From: Candidatus Saccharimonadota bacterium
GTDB taxonomy: Bacteria; Patescibacteriota; Saccharimonadia; Saccharimonadales; UBA4665
DNA length: 38,153 nucleotides
NCBI GenBank assembly: GCA_027327085.1
Contig: DAHWAT010000004.1
Coordinates: 1-38,153, forward strand
Direction: 5' to 3'
Below, piece after piece: positions 23,509 through 32,525 of this stretch. Within the stretch, counting starts at the first letter, position 1. Each line of letters begins with the position of its first letter. Position numbers and translations under genes: made by a program. A model generated the notes under the pieces. The model did no database searches, was not told the origin of the DNA, and worked only from the letters and a program-made list of their open reading frames with translations.

Positions 23509-24189
23509 ATGAAGATATTAGTTATTGAAGATGAGCCGAAAATTGCCCAAGCAATCAAGAAGGGACTAGAGTTAAAAAAATTTGCCGTTGACGTTGTCTA
23601 CGATAGCGACAATGGCTACTCCTATGCGTCAGACCCGGATTATGACGTAATCGTTTTAGACCGTATGCTGCCCGGTAGTATGGATGGGGTAGAGCTGTGT
23701 CATAAGCTAAGACAAGAAAGCATTAAAACCCCTATTATCATGCTAACTGCCCGTGGCACCATCGGCGATAAAGTCGAAGGTCTAAATAGCGGCGCTGACG
23801 ATTACCTCGTCAAACCATTCTCGTTCGACGAACTGATCGCAAGAGTCAAGGCCTTACTTAGACGCCCGCCTGAACACTTAGGCACATCTTTGCAAGTTGG
23901 CGATTTAACCCTCGATACTAATTCCTATGAAGTCAAACGAGCGGGTAAGCCGATAAAGTTGTCCTCTAAAGAATTTTCACTGCTTGATTACTTCATGCAT
24001 CATCCCGGTCAGATAATTACCAAGGACATGATTATCAACCATGTTTGGGATCAAGATGCCGATGTCTTACCCAATACAATTGAGGTCTACATCGGTTATC
24101 TAAGAAATAAAATTGATCGACCATTTCCTAAACAAAAACCAATGATCATAACCGTTCGTGGGTTTGGTTATAAAATCGAGGATAGCTAA
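23509..24189 (+). CDS. OmpR/PhoB family response regulator
   Basis: A 226-residue two-domain regulator. The receiver has E7/D8/E9, phosphoacceptor D51 (VIVLDRMLPG), MLTARG and the Lys in DDYLVKPFSFDEL. The C-terminal winged helix (about 130-224) carries SSKEFSLLDYFMHHPGQ and the Arg/Gly-rich GFGYKIE end. It is followed after 2 nt by its kinase gene, a classic two-component pair. The pair lies upstream of, and convergent with, the cyo operon. The transcript is probably leaderless. Confidence 0.95.
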   Translation: MKILVIEDEPKIAQAIKKGLELKKFAVDVVYDSDNGYSYASDPDYDVIVLDRMLPGSMDGVELCHKLRQESIKTPIIMLTARGTIGDKVEGLNSGADDYLVKPFSFDELIARVKALLRRPPEHLGTSLQVGDLTLDTNSYEVKRAGKPIKLSSKEFSLLDYFMHHPGQIITKDMIINHVWDQDADVLPNTIEVYIGYLRNKIDRPFPKQKPMIITVRGFGYKIEDS

Positions 24190-24191
24190 AT

Positions 24192-25202
24192 ATGTTTCGT
24201 TCGGCAACTCTTCGCTTAACTTTATCTTATTTAACGATAGTTATGGCTATTAGCTTGGTGTTCAGCGCCCTACTTTATAACGAAACTACTCGTGATTTAA
24301 GCCAGGGCTTGAGGAGTGAATCTCAGTCTATTTTTAGCCAATACCCGATTTTTCAAAATGACCCGAGTCTTAACCTTCAGCCCACTCATTATTATCGAGC
24401 CGAAGCCCACCGCATATTAATTCGCTTAATTGGCTTTAATCTAATTGTTTTAGTAGTAGCCGGCTTTTCCAGTTATTGGTTAGCCGAGAAGACCCTTGAA
24501 CCAATTATAGCTGCTCACGATAGGCAAAGGCGCTTTACTTCTGACGTATCTCATGAGCTAAGAACCCCCTTAACGGCTATTAAAATGGAGAGTGAGGTAG
24601 CTCTATTAAGCACTAAAACACCAACTAGCGAGTTAAAACAGACGATTAAAAGCAATCTGGAAGAAGTCGCAAAGCTAGAGACACTAATCAATAACTTATT
24701 GAAGTTATCACGGTTAGAAACGACCGACCTAAAAGCCAACTTTAAAGCCGTGAACGCCAAAGATATGGTCGAACAAGCTGTTAAAAAATTAGAAAGTAAG
24801 TCTAGTAACCATCATGTGCTCATCGATGTACCCGATAAACTTACCCTGTATGGCGATAGCGATAGCCTAGAACAACTAACTATTATCCTGTTAGATAATG
24901 CTCTGAAATACAGCCCAAAAGACAGCAAAATCAACATCAAAGCCTATTTAAATAACCATCAGACTATTTTGGAGGTAGAGGATAACGGCTATGGCATTTC
25001 CCCTAACAACCTGGAGAACATTTTCGACAGATTTTATCGAGTCGATAATTCAAGAAATAAAGGCCAGGAAAGCGAAGGTTATGGATTGGGTCTAAGTATC
25101 GCTCAAATGATTGCCGATCTTCATGATGCCGAAATAACCATCACTAGCCAGGTAAGTCAAGGGACTAGCGTCAAAGTACGTTTTCCGTCAAGCAAAACCT
25201 AA
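24192..25202 (+). CDS. Membrane sensor histidine kinase
   Basis: A 336-residue kinase with two membrane helices (about 8-28 and 76-97) flanking a short external segment of some 47 residues. Only about 10 residues separate the second helix from the HisKA domain, so there is no HAMP domain. The phosphoacceptor is H121 in VSHELRTPLTA. The ATPase domain has LLDNALKYSP, DNGYGISP and GYGLGLSIAQM. It starts 2 nt after its OmpR-type partner and ends 8 bp before the converging cyoE gene. The small external domain suggests sensing of a small ligand, ions or membrane state. Confidence 0.94.
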   Translation: MFRSATLRLTLSYLTIVMAISLVFSALLYNETTRDLSQGLRSESQSIFSQYPIFQNDPSLNLQPTHYYRAEAHRILIRLIGFNLIVLVVAGFSSYWLAEKTLEPIIAAHDRQRRFTSDVSHELRTPLTAIKMESEVALLSTKTPTSELKQTIKSNLEEVAKLETLINNLLKLSRLETTDLKANFKAVNAKDMVEQAVKKLESKSSNHHVLIDVPDKLTLYGDSDSLEQLTIILLDNALKYSPKDSKINIKAYLNNHQTILEVEDNGYGISPNNLENIFDRFYRVDNSRNKGQESEGYGLGLSIAQMIADLHDAEITITSQVSQGTSVKVRFPSSKT

Positions 25203-25210
25203 ATTAACCG

Positions 25211-26128
25211 CTAGACTATCAACCTAGATACCGGCAGCATAACTGCCATGATTAGTAGGATAGCTAGAGAAGCTATAAAGACCTTTTTAGCCCAAGCCGT
25301 CGCATTACTACTATCAACTGGCTTATAAGCCAGATGTAGCCAATAGCTACCAATCACTACCATGACACCCAAAAAACTATAGCCGCTGTAGCCAAAGAAA
25401 CTTAAAAGAGCACTAACGATTATAAGCGAAAAGACATAGAACCTTATTTGTTTAACCGTACTTGCCAGACCTCGCTTAATCGGCCATAGCGGTAAATTAG
25501 CCCCTTTATAATCACTTAACCTATAAATAGCTATGGCATAAAAATGAGCCATTTGCCAACAAATCATGAGGGCTAATAGTAATACACAAGCGAAATTAAG
25601 TTTGTTTGTAAATGTAGTGTAGCCGGCTACTAGTGAGGCAGCCCCAGGCAGAGTGCCAACTAGAGTTGAATAAACGCTGTGGCGTTTGGCGAAACCGTAA
25701 ATAATAACGTAAAAAACAACCGCTAAGATACCAATTAGCAAGGTAAGTTTATTAGTTCCTCTAAGCACGATGAGGCCGATTACCAACATAACTAGGCCTA
25801 AAGAAAGCGCATGTCTTATGCTAACCTGTCCGGTCACGATAGCCCGTTTTTTAGTTCTTTCCATACGCTCATCAATTCTTCGATCAAGTACATTATTAAA
25901 AATACAAGCCGCCCCAATTAGCAGCGACATACCAATGATTAAAGCTAAAAACTGACCTAATTTTAGCTGCCATTTACTGGCTAAAAGATAACCAGCCGTG
26001 CCTGTTAATACATTGGCATAAACAATCCCTGGTTTAATCAATGAATAGTAGGTTTTAAAGCTAGGTTTAGGTTGATCCTGCTTTAACCTGGAACTGGGGC
26101 GCCTAGACGACCTAAAGTCCGCTGTCAT
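25211..26128 (-). CDS. cyoE: Heme O synthase (protoheme IX farnesyltransferase)
   Basis: A UbiA-family prenyltransferase of 305 residues with about nine membrane helices. It adds a farnesyl group to heme b to make heme O for the bo3 oxidase. The first Asp-rich motif is NNVLDRRIDERMERTKKRAI, and the second polar loop is YRLSDYKGANLPLW. The first 24 residues form a basic cytoplasmic extension. The start overlaps cyoD by 17 nt, and no later Met fits before the first helix. It is the last gene of the cyo operon, in the same order as the Escherichia coli operon. Confidence 0.94.
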   Translation of the reverse strand: MTADFRSSRRPSSRLKQDQPKPSFKTYYSLIKPGIVYANVLTGTAGYLLASKWQLKLGQFLALIIGMSLLIGAACIFNNVLDRRIDERMERTKKRAIVTGQVSIRHALSLGLVMLVIGLIVLRGTNKLTLLIGILAVVFYVIIYGFAKRHSVYSTLVGTLPGAASLVAGYTTFTNKLNFACVLLLALMICWQMAHFYAIAIYRLSDYKGANLPLWPIKRGLASTVKQIRFYVFSLIIVSALLSFFGYSGYSFLGVMVVIGSYWLHLAYKPVDSSNATAWAKKVFIASLAILLIMAVMLPVSRLIV

Positions 26129-26495
26129 CTTGTTGTTTCATATATTTATCAATCTGAGACGGTAAGAACATACGGTGATTTAGGTTATGCATTATCCAAA
26201 TAGACCCACCAACTAAAATCAAGACTACTGTTATCATAAAACCAAAAACGACTAGCTTAAGTCTTGGTTTGGTTTCTTTACCTAAATGCAAGAATAGAAC
26301 TAGCTGAGTAATTGCTTGAATAATCGCTAGGGTTGCTACAACCAGAGCTATCGCCCAGTTCTGCGACAGAACATGATTAACGGTTAAGCTGTAAGCTAGC
26401 AACGTACAGGCTAGGCTTAATAAAAAGCCAGTCACGTAAGCTCTATATGATGCTTGATTAGGATTGTGCACCGATACGACCATTGCTTTGCTCAT
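26112..26495 (-). CDS. cyoD: Cytochrome bo3 quinol oxidase subunit IV
   Basis: A 127-residue protein with three membrane helices (about 22-42, 50-70, 84-106), the usual form of CyoD. It includes the characteristic TQLVLFLHLGKE loop. It is thought to assist assembly of subunit I and its copper site. It overlaps cyoC by 4 nt (ATGA) and cyoE by 17 nt, so translation of the operon is tightly coupled. Confidence 0.93.
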   Translation of the reverse strand: MSKAMVVSVHNPNQASYRAYVTGFLLSLACTLLAYSLTVNHVLSQNWAIALVVATLAIIQAITQLVLFLHLGKETKPRLKLVVFGFMITVVLILVGGSIWIMHNLNHRMFLPSQIDKYMKQQDDSGL

Positions 26496-27124
26496 ATATT
26501 AAGCCCTCCGCTTATTAGATAGACAACGCTAAAGATAAAGATCCAGATAAGATCAAGAAAATGCCAAAATAGACTCATTAAAGTTAGCTGTCTGACTGTT
26601 ATCCGGTTTAAACCCTTTTTTAGCACTTGGAACATCATCGTACCAATCCAAAGCAACCCAATCGTAATATGCAGGCCATGAGTAGCCACTAAAGTGAAGT
26701 ATGAAGATAAAAAGCCACTCCGGCGCCAGCTGTCACCTTGATTGACAAAGTTGGCAAACTCTCTAAACTCTAAAACCAAGAAGGCTAAACCGAGCAAGAA
26801 GGTAATCAAAAGCCAAAACAGGACCAACCTTTTAGCCTTGTTCTGAGCCGCCAAAATAGCTAGTCCGCAAGTAAAGCTACTAGTTAAAAGTATCAGTGTT
26901 TCGGCAAGAGCGTAAGGCAAGCTAAACAAACTATGCGCACTTGGCCCATTAAAGGTATTAGCATGCAGCACGGCAAAGGTGGCAAAAAGACTGGCAAACA
27001 AGACACAATCGGTCATTAAATAGACCCAGAAGCCAAAATAAGTTTTACTGTCGGCTTCAGCCTTTAGGCTAGCCTGGTTAATCTTGTAAGAATCTACAGC
27101 CGAGTTAAGCTCACTCACGCGCAT
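26492..27124 (-). CDS. cyoC: Cytochrome bo3 quinol oxidase subunit III
   Basis: A 210-residue heme-copper oxidase subunit III with five membrane helices, as in quinol oxidases. FGFWVYLMTDCVLFASLFATF marks the first, in part, and VATHGLHITIGLLWI and FWHFLDLIWIFIF are conserved segments. It stabilises subunit I near the proton entry of the D pathway. It overlaps cyoB by 14 nt and cyoD by 4 nt. GTG or ATG alternatives near the start were not needed, since MRVSELN follows naturally inside the cyoB end. Confidence 0.94.
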   Translation of the reverse strand: MRVSELNSAVDSYKINQASLKAEADSKTYFGFWVYLMTDCVLFASLFATFAVLHANTFNGPSAHSLFSLPYALAETLILLTSSFTCGLAILAAQNKAKRLVLFWLLITFLLGLAFLVLEFREFANFVNQGDSWRRSGFLSSYFTLVATHGLHITIGLLWIGTMMFQVLKKGLNRITVRQLTLMSLFWHFLDLIWIFIFSVVYLISGGLNI

Positions 27125-29102
27125 AATCCTTCCATGAAGTCATACTTGCTTCAATTTGGTTAATTGTTTTAACCGATACAATTTCTTCGTGCTCACCACT
27201 TGTGGTTCTAATTAAGACAGTTAAAATAATGCCAATTAGGCCAATCGGCGCCAACACCCATAAGTGCCAAATCATTGAAAAGCCAAAAATAAAGGCAAAT
27301 ACGGCAATGAATAGACCAGCAGGGGTATTCTTTGGCAAATGAAGCGCTACTATTTCAGATTCAGGTAAGTCTTTGCGGTGCTTCATGTCCCAAAAGGCAT
27401 CGCGGCTTCTGACTACCGGCAGTACGGCAAAGTTATAAAAAGGTGGCGGGGAAGCGGTTGACCATTCTAAAGTACGGCCGTTCCAGGGATCACCGGTTAT
27501 ATCTTTAGTCTCATCGCGTTTTATGATGCTATAGATAACCTGGACAAACTGTACGGCTATACCGCAGGCAATGATGGCACCACCTATCCCGGCTGTCACA
27601 AATAGTAAATGCCAGCCCGTAGCCGCACTATAATGATCAAGTCGCCGAGTAGCTCCCATCAGCCCCAAGATGTATAGTGGGCCAAAGGCTACAACAAAAC
27701 CGATAATCCACAAATATGCGGCATATTTGCCGAGTTTATCATTTAGCCTAAAACCAAACACTTTCGGGAACCAATAGGTAATTCCGGCAAAATAGCCAAA
27801 TAATACACCACTAACTATCATGGTGTGGAAATGAGCCACTAGGAATAGGCTGTTATGTAATTGAAAATCAATTGCCGGAACAGCCATCAAAACTCCAGCT
27901 ACACCGCCCATGGTGAACAGAAAAATAAAACCCATAAACCAAATCATGGGTGAAGTAAACCTAATTCTGCCTCTATACATGGTAAATAACCAGTTAAAAA
28001 TCTTCACCCCAGTGGGAATGGCAATGAGCATGGTAGCGATACCAAAAACTGCGTTGACATTAGCGCCAGCCCCCATCGTAAAGAAATGGTGTAGCCAAAC
28101 TCCGTAAGATAAGACAACTATAGCCATAATTGCCCAAACCATCGACTTGTAGCCAAATAAGCTTTTCGACGAAAAAGTTGACACAACCTCAGAAAAAATA
28201 CCAAAAGCCGGCAAGACTAAAATATAGACCTCTGGATGGCCCCACGCCCAAATCAAATTAACATACATCATGGCATTACCCCCACCACCAGCCGTGAAGA
28301 AATGAGTCCCAAGAGTCCTATCAAGAGCAAGTAAAGCTAAGGTAACCGTTAGAATTGGAAAGGCAAAGGCTACTAAAACCATAGCTCCTAGTACACTCCA
28401 GGAGAACAAAGGCATTTTCATTAGACTCATACCCCTGGCTCTTTCTTTTAAAATAGTGGTGATGAAATTAATACCTGACATCAGTGAACCGATACCAGCA
28501 ATTTGTAAACTCCATATCCAATAATCTACGCCGGTTGTCGGGCTATACTTTAGTTCTGAGAGCGGCGGGTAAGCTAACCAGCCTGCAGCCGAAAAATCAC
28601 CTAAGCCTAAGGAAACGTTAATTAGTAAAGCTCCAGCAGCAAATAACCAAAAACTAGTAGCGTTCATAAACGGAAAGGCAACATCCCTAGCTCCGATTTG
28701 TAGTGGCAAAACTAGGTTAATTAGGCCAAACATCAGCCCCATAGCCGCAAAGAAAATCATAATCGTACCATGGGCGCTGGCTACCTGCTGAAACATTGAT
28801 GCCGACATAAAGCCATGGCTGCTACCTACGCTTGTGGCTTGCTGCAGCCTCATCATGGCCGCGTCAGATGCACCACGTAGTAACATCAGTATAGCCACAA
28901 TAAGATACATGACACCAATTTTCTTGTGATTAGTGGTAGTTAACCATTCCCGCCAAAGCCAAGTCCAGCGTCTAGTCAAAGTGATAAGTAATAAAATAGC
29001 AATGATTAATATGACTACACCTATGGCTGCCGCTGCGGTGACTAGGCTAGTTGGAAAGACATTACCGCCAGAAAAACGACCAAAAAGGTTAGCTAGGTAC
29101 AT
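27111..29102 (-). CDS. cyoB: Cytochrome bo3 quinol oxidase subunit I
   Basis: A 663-residue heme-copper oxidase subunit I, the same length as Escherichia coli CyoB as I recall it. Visible ligands: H111 and H426 for heme b, H424 for heme o3, and H289, H338 and H339 for CuB, with cross-linked Y293 (WGHPEVY). D140 (D channel), E291 and K367 (K channel) are present, so oxygen reduction and proton pumping should be intact. R76 and D80 of the quinol site are conserved, but the position matching His98 of E. coli appears to be Met103 (ASMFQQ). Its ATG overlaps the cyoA stop by 1 nt. The sequence resembles proteobacterial CyoB strongly, suggesting ancient transfer. Confidence 0.97.
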   Translation of the reverse strand: MYLANLFGRFSGGNVFPTSLVTAAAAIGVVILIIAILLLITLTRRWTWLWREWLTTTNHKKIGVMYLIVAILMLLRGASDAAMMRLQQATSVGSSHGFMSASMFQQVASAHGTIMIFFAAMGLMFGLINLVLPLQIGARDVAFPFMNATSFWLFAAGALLINVSLGLGDFSAAGWLAYPPLSELKYSPTTGVDYWIWSLQIAGIGSLMSGINFITTILKERARGMSLMKMPLFSWSVLGAMVLVAFAFPILTVTLALLALDRTLGTHFFTAGGGGNAMMYVNLIWAWGHPEVYILVLPAFGIFSEVVSTFSSKSLFGYKSMVWAIMAIVVLSYGVWLHHFFTMGAGANVNAVFGIATMLIAIPTGVKIFNWLFTMYRGRIRFTSPMIWFMGFIFLFTMGGVAGVLMAVPAIDFQLHNSLFLVAHFHTMIVSGVLFGYFAGITYWFPKVFGFRLNDKLGKYAAYLWIIGFVVAFGPLYILGLMGATRRLDHYSAATGWHLLFVTAGIGGAIIACGIAVQFVQVIYSIIKRDETKDITGDPWNGRTLEWSTASPPPFYNFAVLPVVRSRDAFWDMKHRKDLPESEIVALHLPKNTPAGLFIAVFAFIFGFSMIWHLWVLAPIGLIGIILTVLIRTTSGEHEEIVSVKTINQIEASMTSWKDYARE

Positions 29103-29968
29103 TATAGCTTTGCTCCAGTCATATATTGATTAATGATGTCACTAAATAAATTGTCGGCCGGGTCCTTATAATAAGCCACCGGATTATATTCGCTAGGCCT
29201 TGCTAATTTTTTATAATTGGCAATATTTAAGCTTAGGCGTGATTGACTTAGTTTATGCAGCCAAGACGAAAAAGCTTGGTAATTAAGACTCAAAGCCTCA
29301 AAATGCATACCGGCAAAGCCCTTGCCGCTAATATTAGCCGACGAGCCATAATATGAGCCTAACTTAGAAGCTTCTAAATTAAGCTGAGTCATCATGCCTG
29401 GCATGGCATAAATTTGCCCTCCTAAAGATGGGATCCAGAACGAATTCATAACCGTATCAGAAGTTATATAAAAATGCACCGGATGATTAACCGGTATAGC
29501 CAGTTGGTTGACACTAGCGACAGACTGGTTTGGGTAAATAAACAGCCATTTCCAATCAAGTGAAACAACCTCAACATTAATTGTCGAGTGAACAGAAGCA
29601 ATCGGCTTATACGGATCAAGTGCGTGTGAACTAGTCCAAGTAACAACCGACAGTACGGCAATAATCGCCATAGGGATACCCCACCAAATAGTCTCTAGAA
29701 CCCGACTATGGTCCCAATTTGGTTCATACCTGGCCTTTTTATTTGATTCTCGATACTTAAGCGCTATTAAAATAGTTAAACTATAAACCGGAATAACTAC
29801 AAAAGCCGCCAAAATTAGAGCGAACACGAATAGGTTTCTTTCCTGAGCGGCAATTGTTCCGGCAGGTGTTAAAACTGGCACATTATGTTGACTTAAAAAA
29901 ACAATTAATAGCCCTATGACCACCAAAACCGGCAAAGCAATAATTAATATTTTTCTTTTTGTGCTCAT
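29102..29968 (-). CDS. cyoA: Cytochrome bo3 quinol oxidase subunit II
   Basis: A 288-residue subunit with two membrane helices (about 8-27 and 46-72, a third hydrophobic stretch 95-112) and an external cupredoxin domain. The CuA ligands (CxxxC) are absent, as expected for a quinol oxidase. VVSLDWKWLFIYP, SFWIPSLGGQIYAMPGM and PSEYNPVAYY match the CyoA pattern. There is no cysteine near the N-terminus, so unlike the E. coli protein it is not a lipoprotein. First gene of cyoABCDE, with AAAGGTGG before the ATG and its own promoter upstream. Overlaps cyoB by 1 nt. Confidence 0.95.
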   Translation of the reverse strand: MSTKRKILIIALPVLVVIGLLIVFLSQHNVPVLTPAGTIAAQERNLFVFALILAAFVVIPVYSLTILIALKYRESNKKARYEPNWDHSRVLETIWWGIPMAIIAVLSVVTWTSSHALDPYKPIASVHSTINVEVVSLDWKWLFIYPNQSVASVNQLAIPVNHPVHFYITSDTVMNSFWIPSLGGQIYAMPGMMTQLNLEASKLGSYYGSSANISGKGFAGMHFEALSLNYQAFSSWLHKLSQSRLSLNIANYKKLARPSEYNPVAYYKDPADNLFSDIINQYMTGAKL

Positions 29969-30017
29969 TAACCACCTTTAAATGTTAAGTCTATTTAAAA
30001 GCCTCAGCTTAAATCTA

Positions 30018-30056
30018 ATTATACACTAGCGTTTTAAAAATGGTCACGGATGTGAC
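30018..30056 (-). promoter_or_regulatory. cyo operon promoter with overlapping palindrome
   Basis: On the minus strand, GTGACC (30047-30042, four of six to TTGACA) is followed after 18 nt by a perfect -10 TATAAT (30023-30018), giving a leader of about 43 nt to cyoA. The inverted repeat GTCAC-N4-GTGAC (30043-30056) covers the -35, inside the last codons of the dehydrogenase gene. The promoter is well supported; an operator role for the palindrome is a guess. Confidence 0.5.
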
Positions 30057-31704
30057 TGAACGAAAAATCCCAATCGGCATTAGCTTTTTTATGAGGGTTA
30101 AAAATACCGTCCGGATCCATAATCTGCTTAGCTTGTCGGAACAAATTGACAATTTCCTTACCATACATAGCCTCTAACCAAGGACCGCGCACCAATCCAT
30201 CATTATGCTCCCCAGATAAAGAACCGCCATATTTAAGTACCAGATTATTAACTTCTTTCATCGCCGGTAATATTTTGTCTCGATCTTTTTTATCTTCAAG
30301 TTTCATTAAAGGAATGACGTGGAAATTACCATCACCCATGTGCCCTGCAATCGTTGCAAACAATTGATATTTTTTAATAATTTGTTGCAACTGAGGCAAA
30401 AACTCAGTTAAGTGCGCCGGTGGCACAACAAAATCATCTATAAACGGTGCCGTGTGTTTATCTTTAACCTTACTGCGTAACAGCTGAAAGCTATAACGAC
30501 GCATCAGCCAGAATTTAGCACTTTTCCCCTCAGTCGGATCTTCCTCGAAGCCGTTAATCTCATATCTGGCTCGATGCTGATTAAGGTTTCTATGTAAATC
30601 GTGAATGCGCTGACGAACTTCAGCTTCGTCGTCACCATTGAACTCAACCATGAGTATTAGTTTTGGTAGACCACGCCAGGCGTTAACATCAAAGGCTGTT
30701 GGCAAAAAGGATAGTAGCAGCTTAAGCACACCAGCCCAACCTAACATTTTATGAAAACTTGGTAAAAACTTAAGCCCAAGGTACATAGTTGCATCATCAA
30801 ATGATTCAAAAGTGGCCGGTTTGGCTTCTAAGACTTTGGGGATAATTTCACCCAAATCATCAATATTATCTAAAAATAATATTAGTAGACCGGAATGAGC
30901 TTTAGTGGGGACTAAGCGAAAATGGATATCGGTTACAAAGCCCAAAGTGCCCTGAGCCCCAACAATGAGCTTATTAAGGTCAAAGATTCCCTTGTCCTTA
31001 TCTAAAACGTCCCATAAATTATAGCCGGTCGAGTTTTTGCTAACCTTCGGCTTGGCTGCTTTTAATTTATCGTAATTATTCTCAATAAGTTCATATAGTT
31101 TTTTATAGACCTCACCCTCAAAGTCAGTTTGCGACATTTTTTGATGTAGCTCGTCTAAGCTTAAAGGTTTGACTGTTCTTTCAATACCATCAGCAAAAAC
31201 AAACTTTAATTCGGTTACAAAATCTTCGGTCTTGCCATACTCTAACGACTTTTCACCTCCAGAGTTGTTATTGACCATCCCGCCAATAGAGGCTAAATCG
31301 CGTGAAGCCGGGAAGGTTGGCATTAGAGCCTTGTGCTTTAACGTTTCTGGCTCAAAGTCTCGATAAAGCACACCAGGTTGAGCCTGAGCCGCACGATCAG
31401 AGACCTGCTCTATGGTCGTAAAATACTTACTAAAATCAACTATAATCGATTCATTAATCGCTGCCCCCGACATGTCAGTACCAGCGCTCCTAGCTGTTAA
31501 ATTAAGGCCTTCAACCTCATGTTTATGATCATTGACAAATTTAACTAAAATTTCCACATCATTAGCGTCTTTAGGTTTGACAACTAACTTAGGCCTGAGC
31601 TCAAACATTGACGCGTCATGACTGTAAAAATCTAGGGTCTGATCACTATTATCTATGTCGCCTTTAAAGCCGGCTTTAACTAAAGCTGTTTCAACAGAAT
31701 CCAT
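30034..31704 (-). CDS. FAD-linked dehydrogenase, GlcD/D-lactate dehydrogenase-like
   Basis: A 556-residue flavoprotein with an N-terminal FAD-binding (PCMH-type) domain and a C-terminal FAD-oxidase domain. Motifs are RSAGTDMSGAAI, ASRDLASIGGMVNNNSGG and GAQGTLGFVTDI for FAD. GHMGDGNFHVIPL holds the catalytic-side His, and SLSGEHNDGLVRG and MDPDGIFNPHKK complete the C-terminal domain. No iron-sulfur CxxCxxC motif is present. Relatives oxidise D-lactate, glycolate or D-2-hydroxyglutarate and pass electrons to quinone. Its position just upstream of cyoABCDE on the same strand suggests feeding that oxidase. The exact substrate is uncertain; D-lactate is the best guess for a fermentative lineage. 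Confidence 0.85.
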   Translation of the reverse strand: MDSVETALVKAGFKGDIDNSDQTLDFYSHDASMFELRPKLVVKPKDANDVEILVKFVNDHKHEVEGLNLTARSAGTDMSGAAINESIIVDFSKYFTTIEQVSDRAAQAQPGVLYRDFEPETLKHKALMPTFPASRDLASIGGMVNNNSGGEKSLEYGKTEDFVTELKFVFADGIERTVKPLSLDELHQKMSQTDFEGEVYKKLYELIENNYDKLKAAKPKVSKNSTGYNLWDVLDKDKGIFDLNKLIVGAQGTLGFVTDIHFRLVPTKAHSGLLILFLDNIDDLGEIIPKVLEAKPATFESFDDATMYLGLKFLPSFHKMLGWAGVLKLLLSFLPTAFDVNAWRGLPKLILMVEFNGDDEAEVRQRIHDLHRNLNQHRARYEINGFEEDPTEGKSAKFWLMRRYSFQLLRSKVKDKHTAPFIDDFVVPPAHLTEFLPQLQQIIKKYQLFATIAGHMGDGNFHVIPLMKLEDKKDRDKILPAMKEVNNLVLKYGGSLSGEHNDGLVRGPWLEAMYGKEIVNLFRQAKQIMDPDGIFNPHKKANADWDFSFSHIRDHF

Positions 31705-31782
31705 ATATTTAAGCTTAAGCCTTTTTATGTCTAAAGGGCAAGTAAAAATAGCTAGTTAATCTGTAACGTCATAGTCTTATTA

Positions 31783-31790
31783 AGTATAAC
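31783..31790. promoter_or_regulatory. Bidirectional -10 between dehydrogenase and membrane protein
   Basis: AGTATAAC gives TATACT on the minus strand (31788-31783), about 72 nt leader for the FAD dehydrogenase. It gives TATAAC on the plus strand (31785-31790), about 40 nt leader to the ATG at 31836. It is the second overlapping divergent -10 in the window, after pgl/gnd. Confidence 0.4.
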
Positions 31791-31835
31791 GTGCTATATT
31801 GCCTAAAGTTAATAATTAAAAAGGCAGTCTTAAAT

Positions 31836-32450
31836 ATGCATAATAACGATATGATACCTGGAGGTAAATGGCCAGGTGCTTTTGGTGTTTACAAATATTC
31901 TAAAAAAGTTGTCACTTATAACCTTAATGCCTTTTTACCGCTTATCATCCTAGGTTATGCGGCTGACATTATTGCCAATTACTCTAATATGGCTGTAGCA
32001 ATTTTGCTTTATGTCATGATCTTCCTATTTCAAATATCGGCCTATACTGTCCTAATTTCTAGCCTGCACCTGCAAAAAATATCGCTTGCTCAAGCCTTGG
32101 ATAAAGCTACTCGGTTATCTCTAAAGATTATTGCAGTTTACATTATTATCCTTGTAACGGTATTCGTAGGCTTAGTGGCCTTAATCGTCCCCGGCCTAAT
32201 TTTACTGCCAAGACTTATTTTGGCACCTTACTACATTATTGATCAGGAGATGACGGTTAAACAGGCTATTGAGGCAGCTTGGCATAATAGCAAGGATCAG
32301 GGTCTAAGAACCTGGGCAGTTATAGCCGTTCAAATACTATTTGGCCTACTGGCTATTATAATTATCGGCATTTATTTATCGATAGTTTATAGCGCTGCAC
32401 TAATTGTGCTCTACGGTTTCACAAACGGTCATTTAAAGACAAAAAAATAA
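31836..32450 (+). CDS. Polytopic membrane protein, YciC/DUF975-like
   Basis: A 204-residue protein with about four to five membrane segments. The pattern LIVPGLILLPRLILAPYYIID followed by KQAIEAAWHNSKDQG (in part) is characteristic of YciC/DUF975-type and glycerophosphodiester-phosphodiesterase-membrane-type proteins, whose function is unclear. I choose ATG 31836 because a GTG at 31791 sits right after the -10 and would lie upstream of the transcript start. AAGG (31821-31824) lies about 11 nt before the ATG. It is followed 75 bp later by another membrane protein on the same strand. Confidence 0.75.
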   Translation: MHNNDMIPGGKWPGAFGVYKYSKKVVTYNLNAFLPLIILGYAADIIANYSNMAVAILLYVMIFLFQISAYTVLISSLHLQKISLAQALDKATRLSLKIIAVYIIILVTVFVGLVALIVPGLILLPRLILAPYYIIDQEMTVKQAIEAAWHNSKDQGLRTWAVIAVQILFGLLAIIIIGIYLSIVYSAALIVLYGFTNGHLKTKK

Positions 32451-32525
32451 TTTGCAATCAATTTTAATTTCATTTAAACTTAGGCTAAATTAACAACATT
32501 AGGTGGGGGATAAAAATAGAAAACC

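Noticed and set aside
30043-30056. Crp-binding site at the cyo promoter
   Set aside because: The palindrome reads GTCAC-N4-GTGAC, which is the reverse polarity of TGTGA-N6-TCACA, so it is not a Crp box.
31791-31835. Upstream GTG start for the YciC-like protein
   Set aside because: The GTG follows directly after the -10 and precedes the expected transcript start. The first 15 codons add nothing typical of the family.
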